64,000 nt of DNA from Pseudomonas putida. Its GTDB lineage: Bacteria; Pseudomonadota; Gammaproteobacteria; Pseudomonadales; Pseudomonadaceae. The notes beneath the pieces were generated by a model. The model saw nothing but the letters and a program-made list of their open reading frames with translations, was not told the DNA's origin and ran no database searches. This document shows positions 43,451 to 52,657 of the stretch, one piece after another. How positions within the stretch are numbered: the first letter of the stretch is position 1; every line of letters starts with the position of its first letter. The position numbers were made by a program, and so were the translations under genes. The stretch covers positions 2,409,501 through 2,473,500 of the forward strand of contig NZ_CP018846.1 of NCBI RefSeq assembly GCF_002025705.1, given 5' to 3'.

Positions 43451-44152
43451 ATGCCCAACATTCTCCTGGTCGAAGACGACAGCGCGCTGTCCGAGCTGAT
43501 CGCCAGTTACCTGCAACGCAACGATTTCCATGTCCGGGTGATTGCCCGGGGCGACCACGTGCTGGATGCCTTTCGCCAAGACAACCCCGACCTGGTGATT
43601 CTCGACCTGATGCTCCCCGGCATCGATGGTTTGCAACTGTGCCGCCTGCTGCGCCAGGAGTCGCAGAGCTTGCCGATCCTGATGCTGACTGCCCGCGACG
43701 ACAGCCACGACCAGGTACTGGGCCTTGAGATGGGCGCCGACGACTACGTGACCAAACCTTGCGAACCACGGGTACTGCTGGCCCGCGTGCGCACCTTGCT
43801 ACGCCGCAGCAGCGTGAACGAGCCGCGCCTGGACAACCACCAGATCCTTATCGGCGGCTTGCGCATCGACCTCGCCGAGCGCCTGGTCAGCTGGCGCGGC
43901 GATGAAGTGGAGCTGTCCAGCGGCGAATACAACTTGCTGGTGGTGCTGGCGCGCAATGCCGGTGTGGTGCTCAGTCGCGACCGCATCCTGCAGCAACTGC
44001 GCGGTATCGAGTTCAACGGCACCGACCGCTCGGTGGACGTGGCCATTTCCAAGCTGCGCCGCAAGTTCGATGACAGTGCCGGCGAGGCGCGCAAGATCAA
44101 GACCGTGTGGGGCAAGGGTTACCTGTTCAGCCGCGTCGAGTGGGAGTGCTGA
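43451..44152 (+). CDS. OmpR-family response regulator (RstA-like)
   Basis: 233 residues. The receiver domain has 'LLVEDDSALSE', phospho-Asp in 'LVILDLMLPGIDG' and Lys in 'DYVTKPCEPRVLLARVRTLLRR' (an RstA-like pattern). A winged helix follows: 'VELSSGEYNLLVVLARNAGVVLSRDRILQQLRG', 'RSVDVAISKLRRKF', 'KTVWGKGYLF'. It is encoded divergently from the RND pump and 6 bp before its kinase. I infer that it controls the pump genes. Confidence 0.92.
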   Translation: MPNILLVEDDSALSELIASYLQRNDFHVRVIARGDHVLDAFRQDNPDLVILDLMLPGIDGLQLCRLLRQESQSLPILMLTARDDSHDQVLGLEMGADDYVTKPCEPRVLLARVRTLLRRSSVNEPRLDNHQILIGGLRIDLAERLVSWRGDEVELSSGEYNLLVVLARNAGVVLSRDRILQQLRGIEFNGTDRSVDVAISKLRRKFDDSAGEARKIKTVWGKGYLFSRVEWEC

Positions 44153-44158
44153 CCGAGC

Positions 44159-45457
44159 ATGCTGAAAATCCTGGTGCGCCTGTATCTGGTGATCATCGTG
44201 GCCTACGCCGGCGCGCTGCTGTTGATCCCGGACACCATCGTCGGCCTGTTCCACGAGCGGTTCATGGCCTACAACCTGGATCAGGCCAAGGGCGTGCAGT
44301 CGCTGATCGTCCGCCAGTTCCGCCAGGCGCCGCGCGAACAGTGGCCGGCGGTGGAGCAGGACCTGGCCAAGCTGTTCGCGCCGTTGCAGGTCAACCTGCT
44401 GCGTAACGACCAGGCCGGCCTGAGCCCGTCGGAGCAGGCGCGCCTGGAGCATGGCCAGTACGCTGTACGCATCGGCGACTGGGGCTATTACGAAACGGTG
44501 CTGGCGCCTCTGGACAAGGACTGGCTGGTGAGCCTGCATTCACCGCCGGACCCGCTGGATATCAACGTGCTGTCCTGGGGCGTGACGGTGCTGATCGGTG
44601 CGGCCATGCTCGGCTGCCTGTTGCTGTGGGTATGGCCGCACTGGCGCGACCTGGAGCGCCTGAAGGAAACCGCCCGGCGCCTGGGCCAGGGGCAGATGGC
44701 CGAGCGCACGCACATCTCGGCGCACTCGAACATCGGTGAGCTGGCAGGTGTGTTCGACACCATGGCCAGCGACCTCGAACGCCACGTCAATCAGCAGCGC
44801 GAGCTGCTCAACGCGGTATCCCACGAGCTGCGCACGCCGCTGACCCGGCTGGATTTCGGCCTGGTGCTGCTGTTTGACGAGGTGCCAGCGGCCAGCCGCA
44901 AGCGCCTGCTGGAGCTGGTCGGGCATGTGCGCGAGCTGGACGAGCTGGTGCTTGAGTTACTGTCGTACAGCCGCTTGTACAACGCAGACCAGGCCCGTGA
45001 ACGGGTCGAGGTGTCGTTGCTGGAGCTGGTCGACAGTGTGCTCGGTGGGTTTGCTGAAGAACTGGATACACGAGGTATCCAGTGGGAGGTGCAGGCCGAG
45101 GGCAACCTGCCTCGCTTCGTGCTGGACCCACGCCTGACCGCCCGGGCAGTGCAGAACCTGGTGCGCAATGCCATGCGTTATTGCGATGAAAGCCTGTTGC
45201 TCAGGTTGCGCCTGGAGGCAGACGGCGCCTGCCTGTTGACCGTGGAGGACGACGGCATCGGCATTCCGGTGGAGGAGCGCGAGCGGATCTTCCAGCCGTT
45301 CTACCGGCTGGACCGCAGCCGTGACCGCAACACGGGTGGGTTTGGCCTGGGGCTGGCGATCAGCCGCCGGGCGATCGAAGGGCAGGGTGGGACGCTGACG
45401 GTGGCGCAATCCGCCTTGGGCGGGGCTCAGTTCAGGATTCATCTGCCAGCTGGCTAG
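44159..45457 (+). CDS. sensor histidine kinase (RstB-like)
   Basis: 432 residues. Two membrane helices (about 5-26 and 139-160) flank a ~110-residue periplasmic sensor region. HAMP follows, then HisKA with phospho-His in 'AVSHELRTPLTRLDFGLV', and HATPase with 'NLVRNAMRYCD', 'VEDDGIGIP' and 'GGFGLGLAISRRA'. It is the partner of the preceding regulator. Its 3' end overlaps the convergent diguanylate cyclase gene by 26 bp. Confidence 0.93.
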   Translation: MLKILVRLYLVIIVAYAGALLLIPDTIVGLFHERFMAYNLDQAKGVQSLIVRQFRQAPREQWPAVEQDLAKLFAPLQVNLLRNDQAGLSPSEQARLEHGQYAVRIGDWGYYETVLAPLDKDWLVSLHSPPDPLDINVLSWGVTVLIGAAMLGCLLLWVWPHWRDLERLKETARRLGQGQMAERTHISAHSNIGELAGVFDTMASDLERHVNQQRELLNAVSHELRTPLTRLDFGLVLLFDEVPAASRKRLLELVGHVRELDELVLELLSYSRLYNADQARERVEVSLLELVDSVLGGFAEELDTRGIQWEVQAEGNLPRFVLDPRLTARAVQNLVRNAMRYCDESLLLRLRLEADGACLLTVEDDGIGIPVEERERIFQPFYRLDRSRDRNTGGFGLGLAISRRAIEGQGGTLTVAQSALGGAQFRIHLPAG

Positions 45458-46523
45458 TCCACAGCACGAAGCGGTCCTTGCCACGGTGCTTGGCCGCATA
45501 CAGTGCCTGGTCGGCCTTGACCAGCGCCATGGTCAGGGTGTCTGCAGCGTCCACCTGGGCCAGGCCGATGCTGATAGTCACCGGGTGCGCACCCTGGTCT
45601 TCCCGTACACGCTTGCACAAGCTGCCGACTTGCCGCTCGGCCGCTTGCTGGTCCAGGCCCTGGAAGAAGATCGCAAATTCCTCGCCGCCGAGCCTGGCGA
45701 ACTCATGCTCTCCCATCGATGCCTTGATGTGCAGCGCCACACGCTTGAGCACTTCATCGCCAATGTCATGGCCGAAGCGGTCGTTGACCTTCTTGAAGTT
45801 GTCGATGTCGATCATCGCCAGGTATTGCCCAACTGGCGCCTGTTGCAACTGGCGTTCGGCCTTGGTCATGAACGAGCGGCGATTGGGGATTTCGGTCAGC
45901 ACGTCGACATAGGCCTGTTCGAGCAGCAGCTTGGACATGTAGAAGTTGTGCAGCTTGGCCTGGCGCATCTGCAGGTAGCTGTAGGTCACCAGGCCGCTGA
46001 GGAACACGGCATAGCTCAACAGCATCGCGGCTTCGAGGTCGTCCAGGTCGATATTGGTGCGGTAGAACGGGTTGAGCATGGCCCAGGTGATGGCCATGGC
46101 GCAGAAGAACGACCAGCGTCGTACCGGCAACACCGAGACGCTGTACAGCACGGTGGAGGTACCCAGCACTAGCCAGACTGGGCGCAGGGCGATCGGGATG
46201 CCTTCGATGAGCAGGCGCATGCCCAGGGTGATGATGGCAATGAACAGCAGGTTGAGCACGTCGAAGTGGTGGGCCTTGCGGGTGAAACCCAGTACCACCG
46301 TGAGGCTGCACAGCAGCCCAAGGAACAGGCCGGACAACCACGTGAAGCCCTGGTTGCCCAGGTAGCTGACGATGAGGTCGAAGATCAGCCAGACCGTGAT
46401 GCTGAGGCAGAAGATGAGCTGGCAGAAGCGTCGGGACTGGTCGAATTCATGCTGGCGGAACTCGGCGCGCAGGGCAGCGGGGGCGACTTGCTTGCGTACG
46501 TGATCTTCGATGGTTTTGAACAT
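45432..46523 (-). CDS. membrane diguanylate cyclase lacking an I-site
   Basis: 363 residues. Six predicted membrane helices lie between ~35 and 190, followed by a GGDEF domain with active-site 'GGEEF', substrate-binding 'DIDNFKKVNDRFGHDIGDEVLKRVA' and 'ADQALYAAKHRG'. The RxxD inhibition site expected five residues before GGEEF is absent (MGEH there), so product inhibition is unlikely. It makes c-di-GMP. Next to the NfrA/NfrB/WecB polysaccharide locus on the same strand, it is a candidate local c-di-GMP source for NfrB, like DgcJ in E. coli. Confidence 0.92.
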   Translation of the reverse strand: MFKTIEDHVRKQVAPAALRAEFRQHEFDQSRRFCQLIFCLSITVWLIFDLIVSYLGNQGFTWLSGLFLGLLCSLTVVLGFTRKAHHFDVLNLLFIAIITLGMRLLIEGIPIALRPVWLVLGTSTVLYSVSVLPVRRWSFFCAMAITWAMLNPFYRTNIDLDDLEAAMLLSYAVFLSGLVTYSYLQMRQAKLHNFYMSKLLLEQAYVDVLTEIPNRRSFMTKAERQLQQAPVGQYLAMIDIDNFKKVNDRFGHDIGDEVLKRVALHIKASMGEHEFARLGGEEFAIFFQGLDQQAAERQVGSLCKRVREDQGAHPVTISIGLAQVDAADTLTMALVKADQALYAAKHRGKDRFVLWTSQLADES

Positions 46524-46556
46524 CCTGGCTCCTGTTATTCCTGCTTACCCAGGCCC

Positions 46557-46631
46557 GGCCTCTTCGCGGGCAAGCCCGCTCCCACAGGACTGAGAAGACC
46601 CTGTGGGAGCGGGCTTGCCCGCGAAGAGGCC
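46557..46631. repeat. REP pair between the diguanylate cyclase and polysaccharide genes
   Basis: Near-perfect 31-bp arms ('ggcctcttcgcgggcaagcc' onward and complement) flank a ~13-bp centre 'gactgagaagacc'. It could stabilise the upstream transcript end. Confidence 0.93.
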
Positions 46632-46644
46632 AGTACAGGCTGAC

Positions 46645-47484
46645 TCAATTCTGTGGCAGAACACCCCGGGCCCAGGGGCGGTAACGCAAGGCAAACACCG
46701 CCTCGGCATGGCATCCGCCATTGAGCTTCGGCTCGGCAGGCTCAGCCCTGAACGCCTGGCCTGCGCTGCTCACCTGGCGAAACGCCTCACGCACCACACC
46801 CACCCGGCATGGCAGCGCCTGCTCGTAGTTCTGACGCACCAGCGGCGGCAACCGCCCGGTGCCGGCACCGTCCTGCCACCACACCGTCAAGCCCAGCCCG
46901 GCCAGTTGATCCAGCCAGGCGCCGTTGACCCGCGGTGCCAGCTTGCCAGCACTGAACGCGCTGATGTGCAGCGGTTTGTCCAGCCGCCGGTTGAAGGCCT
47001 GCAACTGGCTGTACAGCGCCTCGCGGCGCCCGGCATCGCGAAAGTGCAGGTCGTCCAGTTCCATTGGCAGGTACCAGCCGCTGACGGGCAACTCCCAGTG
47101 CTGGCGAAGTTGTTGGTACTGGCTAAGCGAGCGGCCCAACTGCGACTTCCAGTAGTTGCCCAGGCCATCACCGTCGAGTTCCTCGATGCGCTGGTAGTAG
47201 GCCGGGTCCAGGTACAGCCCGAGCACCAGCTCCAGGCCTTGGGCGTGGGCCTCGCGCAGGCTGTTGGCCAGCCAGCCCTGCGCACCGCCGAAATCACTGT
47301 CGCCGTAGGCACTCCATTGCACGATCAGGGTCTTGCCCCCCTGTGCCTTGGTGGCGCGCCATAACTGCTGCCACTGCGCCGGGGTCACCGCAGCATCGCG
47401 GTTGAGCGGCTGGTAGAACAGGCGCTGGTCGGCCATGGCCGGCAGGCACAGGGCGAGCATGCAGATTGCCAGGAGCGTACGCAT
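46645..47484 (-). CDS. DUF4434-type periplasmic TIM-barrel-like protein of the Nfr polysaccharide locus
   Basis: 279 residues from ATG 47484, overlapping the nfrA stop (ATGA). A signal peptide ends 'LPAMA'. The mature part reads like a glycoside-hydrolase-type barrel: 'GKTLIVQWSAYGDSDFGG', 'LELVLGLYLDPAYYQRIEELDGDGLGNYW', 'GWYLPMELDDLHF', 'PLHISAFSAGKLAPRVNGAWLDQLAGLGLTVWWQDGAGTG'. Several conserved Asp/Glu could be catalytic. Its fixed position after nfrA suggests trimming or modification of the exported polymer. Confidence 0.7.
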   Translation of the reverse strand: MRTLLAICMLALCLPAMADQRLFYQPLNRDAAVTPAQWQQLWRATKAQGGKTLIVQWSAYGDSDFGGAQGWLANSLREAHAQGLELVLGLYLDPAYYQRIEELDGDGLGNYWKSQLGRSLSQYQQLRQHWELPVSGWYLPMELDDLHFRDAGRREALYSQLQAFNRRLDKPLHISAFSAGKLAPRVNGAWLDQLAGLGLTVWWQDGAGTGRLPPLVRQNYEQALPCRVGVVREAFRQVSSAGQAFRAEPAEPKLNGGCHAEAVFALRYRPWARGVLPQN

Positions 47485-50400
47485 CAGAAGGTCATCTCCG
47501 CGCCAACCAGCACGCCATTGGCACTTTTGTAGAGGTTGCCACCCAGCGACTGCTGGTACTCGGCGCGTACCTTCAGCGAGCCGCGGTAGGCGTTGTAGCG
47601 GTCGTCGTCGAACCACCACTGCCAGCGCACGCCGACCCCGGCACGGGCGTCCTGGCGCCAGTCGTTGCTTGGGTCCTGGCTGGAGAACTCGAAGAAGCCG
47701 TAGGGCATGAGCGTCTGTGGCGAATTGCCGGGCAGCTTCCAGGCATGGCCCTGCTGGTAGCGCGACAGCCAGGCGTGGTCACCGGCGCGGGTCCACCAGG
47801 CGGCGTCGAGGTAGAGGAAGCGTTCGTTCCAGTCGTCCTCGTCGACCCGCCAGTCGTTGCGCCAGTCGCCTTGGTCGAGGAACGAGGCAGTGGCGCGCAG
47901 CAGCAGGTCGTTGCTCGATTCTGCATGGTGGCGCAGGTCACCCCAGTTGCCGCCGACCTTGGCCGGGCTCAGCAGCTCGCCAAGGCTCAAGCCGCTGTAG
48001 TGGTCGTCGTCGATCTGCCGTTGGTGATACAGCTCGGCATACAGGTTGAGGTTGGCCTGGCCCAGCGGTTTGTAGCGCAGGCCGACGCCGGTGCCCATGC
48101 TTTGCGCATAGTCGGTGCGGCTCTGGCCGCCGAACAGCACCCGGCCGTAGACCGACAAGGTGCTGCCGTTGCGGCTGGGCTCCTCGCCCAGGGCGTGGTC
48201 CCACATGGCCAGCTGCACGTTCTGCGATTGCGCGCGCCGTGAAGTGCCGCTGCGCTGGCCATTGTCGAGGAACTTGTCGTTGGTCGAGGTGCCGGCGGGT
48301 GACCAGGTGCTGGCCAAGGTGATGGTGTCGCGCCGTGACAGGCTTTCGTGGGCGCGGCGCTGGCGGTACTTGCGGGCTTCGAGGCTGCCGTATTCGTCGT
48401 CGGCATCGACCAGATTTTCTTCCACGTCGATTACCCTGCGCAGCTCGCGCCGTGCGGCGGCGCTGTTCTCGGCTTCGTCGTAGCGCAGGGCGAGGGTTTC
48501 GCCCAGGCGATAGTCTTCGGGGAAGTCACGGGTAGCGCGTTCCAGATAGGGGATCGACTGGCGGCGCTGGGCCAGGTCCTGCGAGCCTGCCAGGCGCATG
48601 CCGTAGTCGGCACGATAGCGTGGCTGATCGGGCGCCAGGCGCACGGCCTCGGCCAGCCAGGCGGTGCTCTGCGCGCTGTCGCCGGCTGACTGGGCGGTGC
48701 TGGCGGCCGCGTAGTAGTGGTCGGCACGCGGGTTGTGCGCCAAGGCCTGGCGCTGGAAGCCCAGGGCTGCTTGCAGGTCGCCCTGACGTTGCGCAATGGC
48801 GGCGCCCAGTGCCCAGTCATCGGCACTGTGGTGCGCGGAGGCGTCCCAGTAGCGGCGGGCGGCGTTGGCGTCGCCGGCGTTCAGTGCGCCACGTGCGGCC
48901 GTCAGGCGGGCGTTGTCGTTCCAGGCACTGGCCGGCAGGCTGCGCCAGATCGGCAGGGCCGCTTCGGAATCGCCAACGGCTTCCAGGGCATAGGCCAGGG
49001 GCAGGCGGTTGCCGCCGTCGCCCAGGCGCTCGGCAGCCTGGTAGTAGACCACCGCCTCGCCGGGTTGGTTGGGCATGGCGCAGCGGCCCAGGGCGCGGTA
49101 CTGGCCAGCTTCGCTCGGGGTTGCCGGTATCGCCTGGCGCACGGCATCGCACTGGCCGTTCTCAGCCAAACGGCCGAGCAGCTGGGCGCGGGCATTGGCG
49201 TCGACCCTGGGGATCAGCTCGAGCATGCGCCGGCTGTTCAGCGGGCCATCATTGCGCGCGTAGAGGTTGGCCAGGCGTTGCAGCAGCGAAGGGGTCAGGC
49301 GCCCTTGGCGGCGGTCATAGGCCTGTTCCAGCAATGTGCGGGCATGTTCATTCTGGCCTTGTTGCAGCAAGAGGAATGTCGCTTGCTCCAGCGCCGCCAG
49401 GTCACCGCTCTGGCGGTAGCGTTTTTCCCATTCGGTGGCCGTGCGCGGTTGTGGCGGCTGCACCGGGTCGCCATACAGGCGTTGCTTGAGCACCGCATAA
49501 GCACGCGGATCGGCGTTGGCGGGGCAACCCTTGAACTGCTCACGGGCGACCTCCGGGTCGTGGCGCGACAGCCAGTCGACCGTCTCCAGGCAGGGGCGCT
49601 GCAGTTCGTTACTCAGCTGGCGCACCAGCTGTGCATCGTCCCCCTCACGGGCCAGCTCCCACAGTTGCTGGCGTTGCTCGGGTTGCTGCAGTTGTTCGGT
49701 CGGCAGTTGCTGCAGCCAGCGCTGCGCCAGCTGGTTGTGGCCGACGGCGATGGCACGGTTGGCCATGGCCAGGCGAGTCTGGTTGGCGGCTTCGGTTGAA
49801 GGTGCGCTTTGCAGCAACTTTGTCAGGCCCTTTTCGTCCACCTGCTGGACATAGGCATTGGCCAGCCGCTGCCAGTCTTCAGGCGGCAATTGGCCCTTGT
49901 CGGCCAGTGGCTGGAGTTGCTCGATGGTTTCCTTCCAGTTGCGCAATTGCTCGGCAAAGTTGGCGCGGGCCAGGCGCAGCACCTGGCCATCGTCGCGTGG
50001 TGGCAGCTGGTTGAGCCAGTCCAGGGCTTTGCCGGCACCGCCGAACTTGGCCAGGCTCAGGCTGTAGGCTTGCCACAGGCGTACGCGCTGAGTGCCGTCG
50101 GCGCTGGCCAGCCAATTTTCCACCTGGCTGGCCGCTGGCGGGTCCTGCTCGATCCAGGTCAGGCGCAGCTCCAGCAGGGCGTTGGCGTATTCAGGGCCGT
50201 CGCCGAGCTGTTCGGCCATGGCTTCGGCTTCCTTGTAGCGGCGCTGGTGGGCCAGGGCCTCGACCAGCAACGCACGGGCTTCATCGTTGTTCGGCACGCG
50301 CTTGAGGACATGGCGGGTCAGGCGTTCGACTTCGGCCCAGTTATCTTTCTTCGCTTCGCGGTAGCTGCGCTCCATGAACGGGTAGCTGGTAAAACGCTGG

Positions 50401-50486
50401 AACTCGGTCATCGGCGCTGCCTGGGTGGCCAGCGCTGTGGAGCACAGCAACAGGCCGGAAAGGGTCAGGGACAGACGCGGCTTCAT
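47484..50486 (-). CDS. nfrA: NfrA-like outer-membrane polysaccharide export protein
   Basis: 1000 residues. A signal peptide ends 'ALATQA', then a long TPR superhelix (~30-640; 'RHVLKRVPNNDEARALLVEALAHQRRYKEAEAMAEQLG') leads to a C-terminal beta-barrel domain ('LAMWDHALGEEPSRNGSTLSVYGRVLFGGQSRTDYAQ', 'VRAEYQQSLGGNLYKSANGVLVGAEMTF', ending in Phe). This is the bacteriophage N4 adsorption protein A architecture, similar in layout to PgaA. It would carry polymer made by NfrB across the periplasm and outer membrane. It overlaps nfrB by ATGA. Confidence 0.88.
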   Translation of the reverse strand: MKPRLSLTLSGLLLCSTALATQAAPMTEFQRFTSYPFMERSYREAKKDNWAEVERLTRHVLKRVPNNDEARALLVEALAHQRRYKEAEAMAEQLGDGPEYANALLELRLTWIEQDPPAASQVENWLASADGTQRVRLWQAYSLSLAKFGGAGKALDWLNQLPPRDDGQVLRLARANFAEQLRNWKETIEQLQPLADKGQLPPEDWQRLANAYVQQVDEKGLTKLLQSAPSTEAANQTRLAMANRAIAVGHNQLAQRWLQQLPTEQLQQPEQRQQLWELAREGDDAQLVRQLSNELQRPCLETVDWLSRHDPEVAREQFKGCPANADPRAYAVLKQRLYGDPVQPPQPRTATEWEKRYRQSGDLAALEQATFLLLQQGQNEHARTLLEQAYDRRQGRLTPSLLQRLANLYARNDGPLNSRRMLELIPRVDANARAQLLGRLAENGQCDAVRQAIPATPSEAGQYRALGRCAMPNQPGEAVVYYQAAERLGDGGNRLPLAYALEAVGDSEAALPIWRSLPASAWNDNARLTAARGALNAGDANAARRYWDASAHHSADDWALGAAIAQRQGDLQAALGFQRQALAHNPRADHYYAAASTAQSAGDSAQSTAWLAEAVRLAPDQPRYRADYGMRLAGSQDLAQRRQSIPYLERATRDFPEDYRLGETLALRYDEAENSAAARRELRRVIDVEENLVDADDEYGSLEARKYRQRRAHESLSRRDTITLASTWSPAGTSTNDKFLDNGQRSGTSRRAQSQNVQLAMWDHALGEEPSRNGSTLSVYGRVLFGGQSRTDYAQSMGTGVGLRYKPLGQANLNLYAELYHQRQIDDDHYSGLSLGELLSPAKVGGNWGDLRHHAESSNDLLLRATASFLDQGDWRNDWRVDEDDWNERFLYLDAAWWTRAGDHAWLSRYQQGHAWKLPGNSPQTLMPYGFFEFSSQDPSNDWRQDARAGVGVRWQWWFDDDRYNAYRGSLKVRAEYQQSLGGNLYKSANGVLVGAEMTF

Positions 50487-52657
50487 GCCACCTCCCGGGT
50501 CAGGTCAAAGGCTGCCTGCTGTTCGCTGGCCTGTTCGGCGAGGGCCTGTTGCAGCACCTCTTCGGTAATGATGCCGCGGGCAATCAGGTGTTCGCCGAGG
50601 CTCTGCTGCTCGGGGTCGAAATCGATCAGCGCCTGGTTGAACAGGGTGACCGGGACCATGCCGCGCACCTGCAGCAGCGCGCCGAGCATGACCTGGTGCT
50701 GGCTGACCCGTTCGAGCAGGTCGGCATCGTCCTGGTGCCGCTCCAGCACGGTCAGCATGTGGTGGGTTTCGGGCTTCTGCCAGGGGCTCGGGTAGTGATA
50801 ACGCAAGCCCAGCGTGACCCGGCCCTGGGGCGCCAGGCGGCAGCTGACCGGGCGTTTCAGCTGGCGGCTGATCACCCCCAGCGATACCTGGCTGACCGGG
50901 CTTTCGCTGGCCAGCACCAGGGTATTGCCGTCTTCGGCGACCGGCAGCACGCCATAGTGCGTGGCCAGCCGGCGAGGCAGCTGGGCGATCAGCTGTGGGT
51001 CAAGCTTGAACGGGTTGAGCGGTGCCCAGGGCAGGTCGAGCTGTTCGGCCAGCGTTTCTACCAGCTGCTCGCTGTTCAGCCAGCCCCGCAGCAGCAGTTC
51101 ACGCCCCAGGCGCCGGCGCACCGGGCTGGTGATCGCCTGCTCCAGCTGTTGTTCGGTGATGTAGCCCTTTTCCACCAGGCGATGGCCCAGTGGCGTCCGC
51201 GCTGGCGAGGCGAGGGCAGGGAATTCGTGGGTGGTCTTGTCCCACGCCACCCGCCGCGAGTCGCCCATTTCCATGACCTGGCGAAGGGCGCGCAGGTTGG
51301 CAAAGAAGTTGACGAAGTTGCTCCACATCATCCGTGGCGCCGACAGCAGGCCCTCGAAGATGCCGTAATAACGGGTGACGAACCAGCCGCGCTGGAACAG
51401 GCGGTTGACCAGCATCAGGCCATTGAGCCAGAGCAGGGTGGTGAGCAGTTGGCTGTCGCTGAGGATCGACATGAAACGCCAGGAATTCGGGGCGATCACG
51501 GTCACCAGCCACATGGCCAGCAACACCAGTAGCAACAGGTTGACCAGGAAGCTCAGCAGGTAGGCGAACAGCCCCCGGCGGTCGCGCCAGAGGAAGTAGT
51601 TGAGCGCGCCGGTGCGGCTCCAGCCAAGGTTGCTGGTGCCCTGGAAAACGATGCCGACGATCCACCGCGATTTCTGCCGGATGGCGTGCTGCCAGTCGCG
51701 CGGGAAGTGCTCGCGCACGCAGATCACCTGGGCGAACTCGCGGCTCATGCCCGGGCGCCACTCATGCTTGAGGGCCAGCGCCGGATCGCTGATGGAGTAG
51801 CGGGCAAAGATGCACTTCATGCCCTTCTGCTTCAGGCGAAAGCCGATGTCGTAGTCTTCGGTCAGGCTCTGCACGTCGAAGGCAATGCCATCGCCGTCCT
51901 CCAGCAGGGCGCTGATGGCGCGCCGGCTGAAGCAGGTGCCGACACCGGCACTGGGCACCTGGCCGGTCAGGGCCTCGCGCACGATCACGTCCTTGCCGTG
52001 ATTCTCGGCGAACTCGTCGACGTAGTGCCCGGCGGTAAAGCCTTTCCATTCCGGCGCGTAGGGGTACACCGGGATCTGGATCATGTCCTTGCTCGGCAGC
52101 AAGTAGTTGAACAGGCGCAGTTCCATGGGCGAGATCACGTCTTCGGCGTCATGCAGGATGAAACCGGCGAACTGGATACGGGCATCGTCCTGGAAGCGCA
52201 GGATGGCGTCGATGATGTTGTTCAGGCAGTCGGCCTTGCTGGTGGGGCCGGGGCGCGCGCAGACCACTTTGTGCACATTGGGGTAGTGCAGGCACACGGC
52301 GTCGACGTCGGCCTGGGTCTGCGGGTCGTTGGGGTAGGTGCCGACAAAGATCTGGTAGTTTTCGTAATCGATGGTCGAGGCCGCCAGGCGCGCCATTTCG
52401 CCGACTACGCCTACCTCGTTCCAGGCCGGGACCATGATTGCCAAGGGTTTTTCCGGTACTTCGAACAGGCGTTTCTCGTCGGCCTTTTCGTGTTTGTCGT
52501 AGATGCGAAAACGGCGGATCAGCTTGCGGCCCCAGTAGCACAGGTCGATGAACAGATCGTCAAGGCCGAGCAGGAACATCAGCGAGGCGAGGATGATCGC
52601 GAGGATCTTCAGGCCGAACAGCACATAGGTGAGGAAGTCGATAAACGCCAGGCTCAT
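50483..52657 (-). CDS. nfrB: NfrB-like glycosyltransferase with C-terminal MshEN-type c-di-GMP module
   Basis: 724 residues from ATG 52657, overlapping wecB (ATGA). An N-terminal membrane helix precedes a GT2 synthase domain with 'MVPAWNEVGVVGEMARLA', DxD-like 'LHDAEDVI', 'TEDYDIGFRLKQKG' and 'QKSRWIVG' (QxxRW). C-terminal membrane helices follow (~360-440). Residues ~500-640 contain MshEN-like repeats, best 'RLGRELLLRGWLNSEQLVETLAEQ', flanked by related 'PLGHRLVEKGYITEQQLEQAI' and 'SLGEHLIARGIITEEVLQQALAEQ'. E. coli NfrB is a c-di-GMP-activated polysaccharide synthase, so the same is inferred here. Confidence 0.88.
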   Translation of the reverse strand: MSLAFIDFLTYVLFGLKILAIILASLMFLLGLDDLFIDLCYWGRKLIRRFRIYDKHEKADEKRLFEVPEKPLAIMVPAWNEVGVVGEMARLAASTIDYENYQIFVGTYPNDPQTQADVDAVCLHYPNVHKVVCARPGPTSKADCLNNIIDAILRFQDDARIQFAGFILHDAEDVISPMELRLFNYLLPSKDMIQIPVYPYAPEWKGFTAGHYVDEFAENHGKDVIVREALTGQVPSAGVGTCFSRRAISALLEDGDGIAFDVQSLTEDYDIGFRLKQKGMKCIFARYSISDPALALKHEWRPGMSREFAQVICVREHFPRDWQHAIRQKSRWIVGIVFQGTSNLGWSRTGALNYFLWRDRRGLFAYLLSFLVNLLLLVLLAMWLVTVIAPNSWRFMSILSDSQLLTTLLWLNGLMLVNRLFQRGWFVTRYYGIFEGLLSAPRMMWSNFVNFFANLRALRQVMEMGDSRRVAWDKTTHEFPALASPARTPLGHRLVEKGYITEQQLEQAITSPVRRRLGRELLLRGWLNSEQLVETLAEQLDLPWAPLNPFKLDPQLIAQLPRRLATHYGVLPVAEDGNTLVLASESPVSQVSLGVISRQLKRPVSCRLAPQGRVTLGLRYHYPSPWQKPETHHMLTVLERHQDDADLLERVSQHQVMLGALLQVRGMVPVTLFNQALIDFDPEQQSLGEHLIARGIITEEVLQQALAEQASEQQAAFDLTREVA

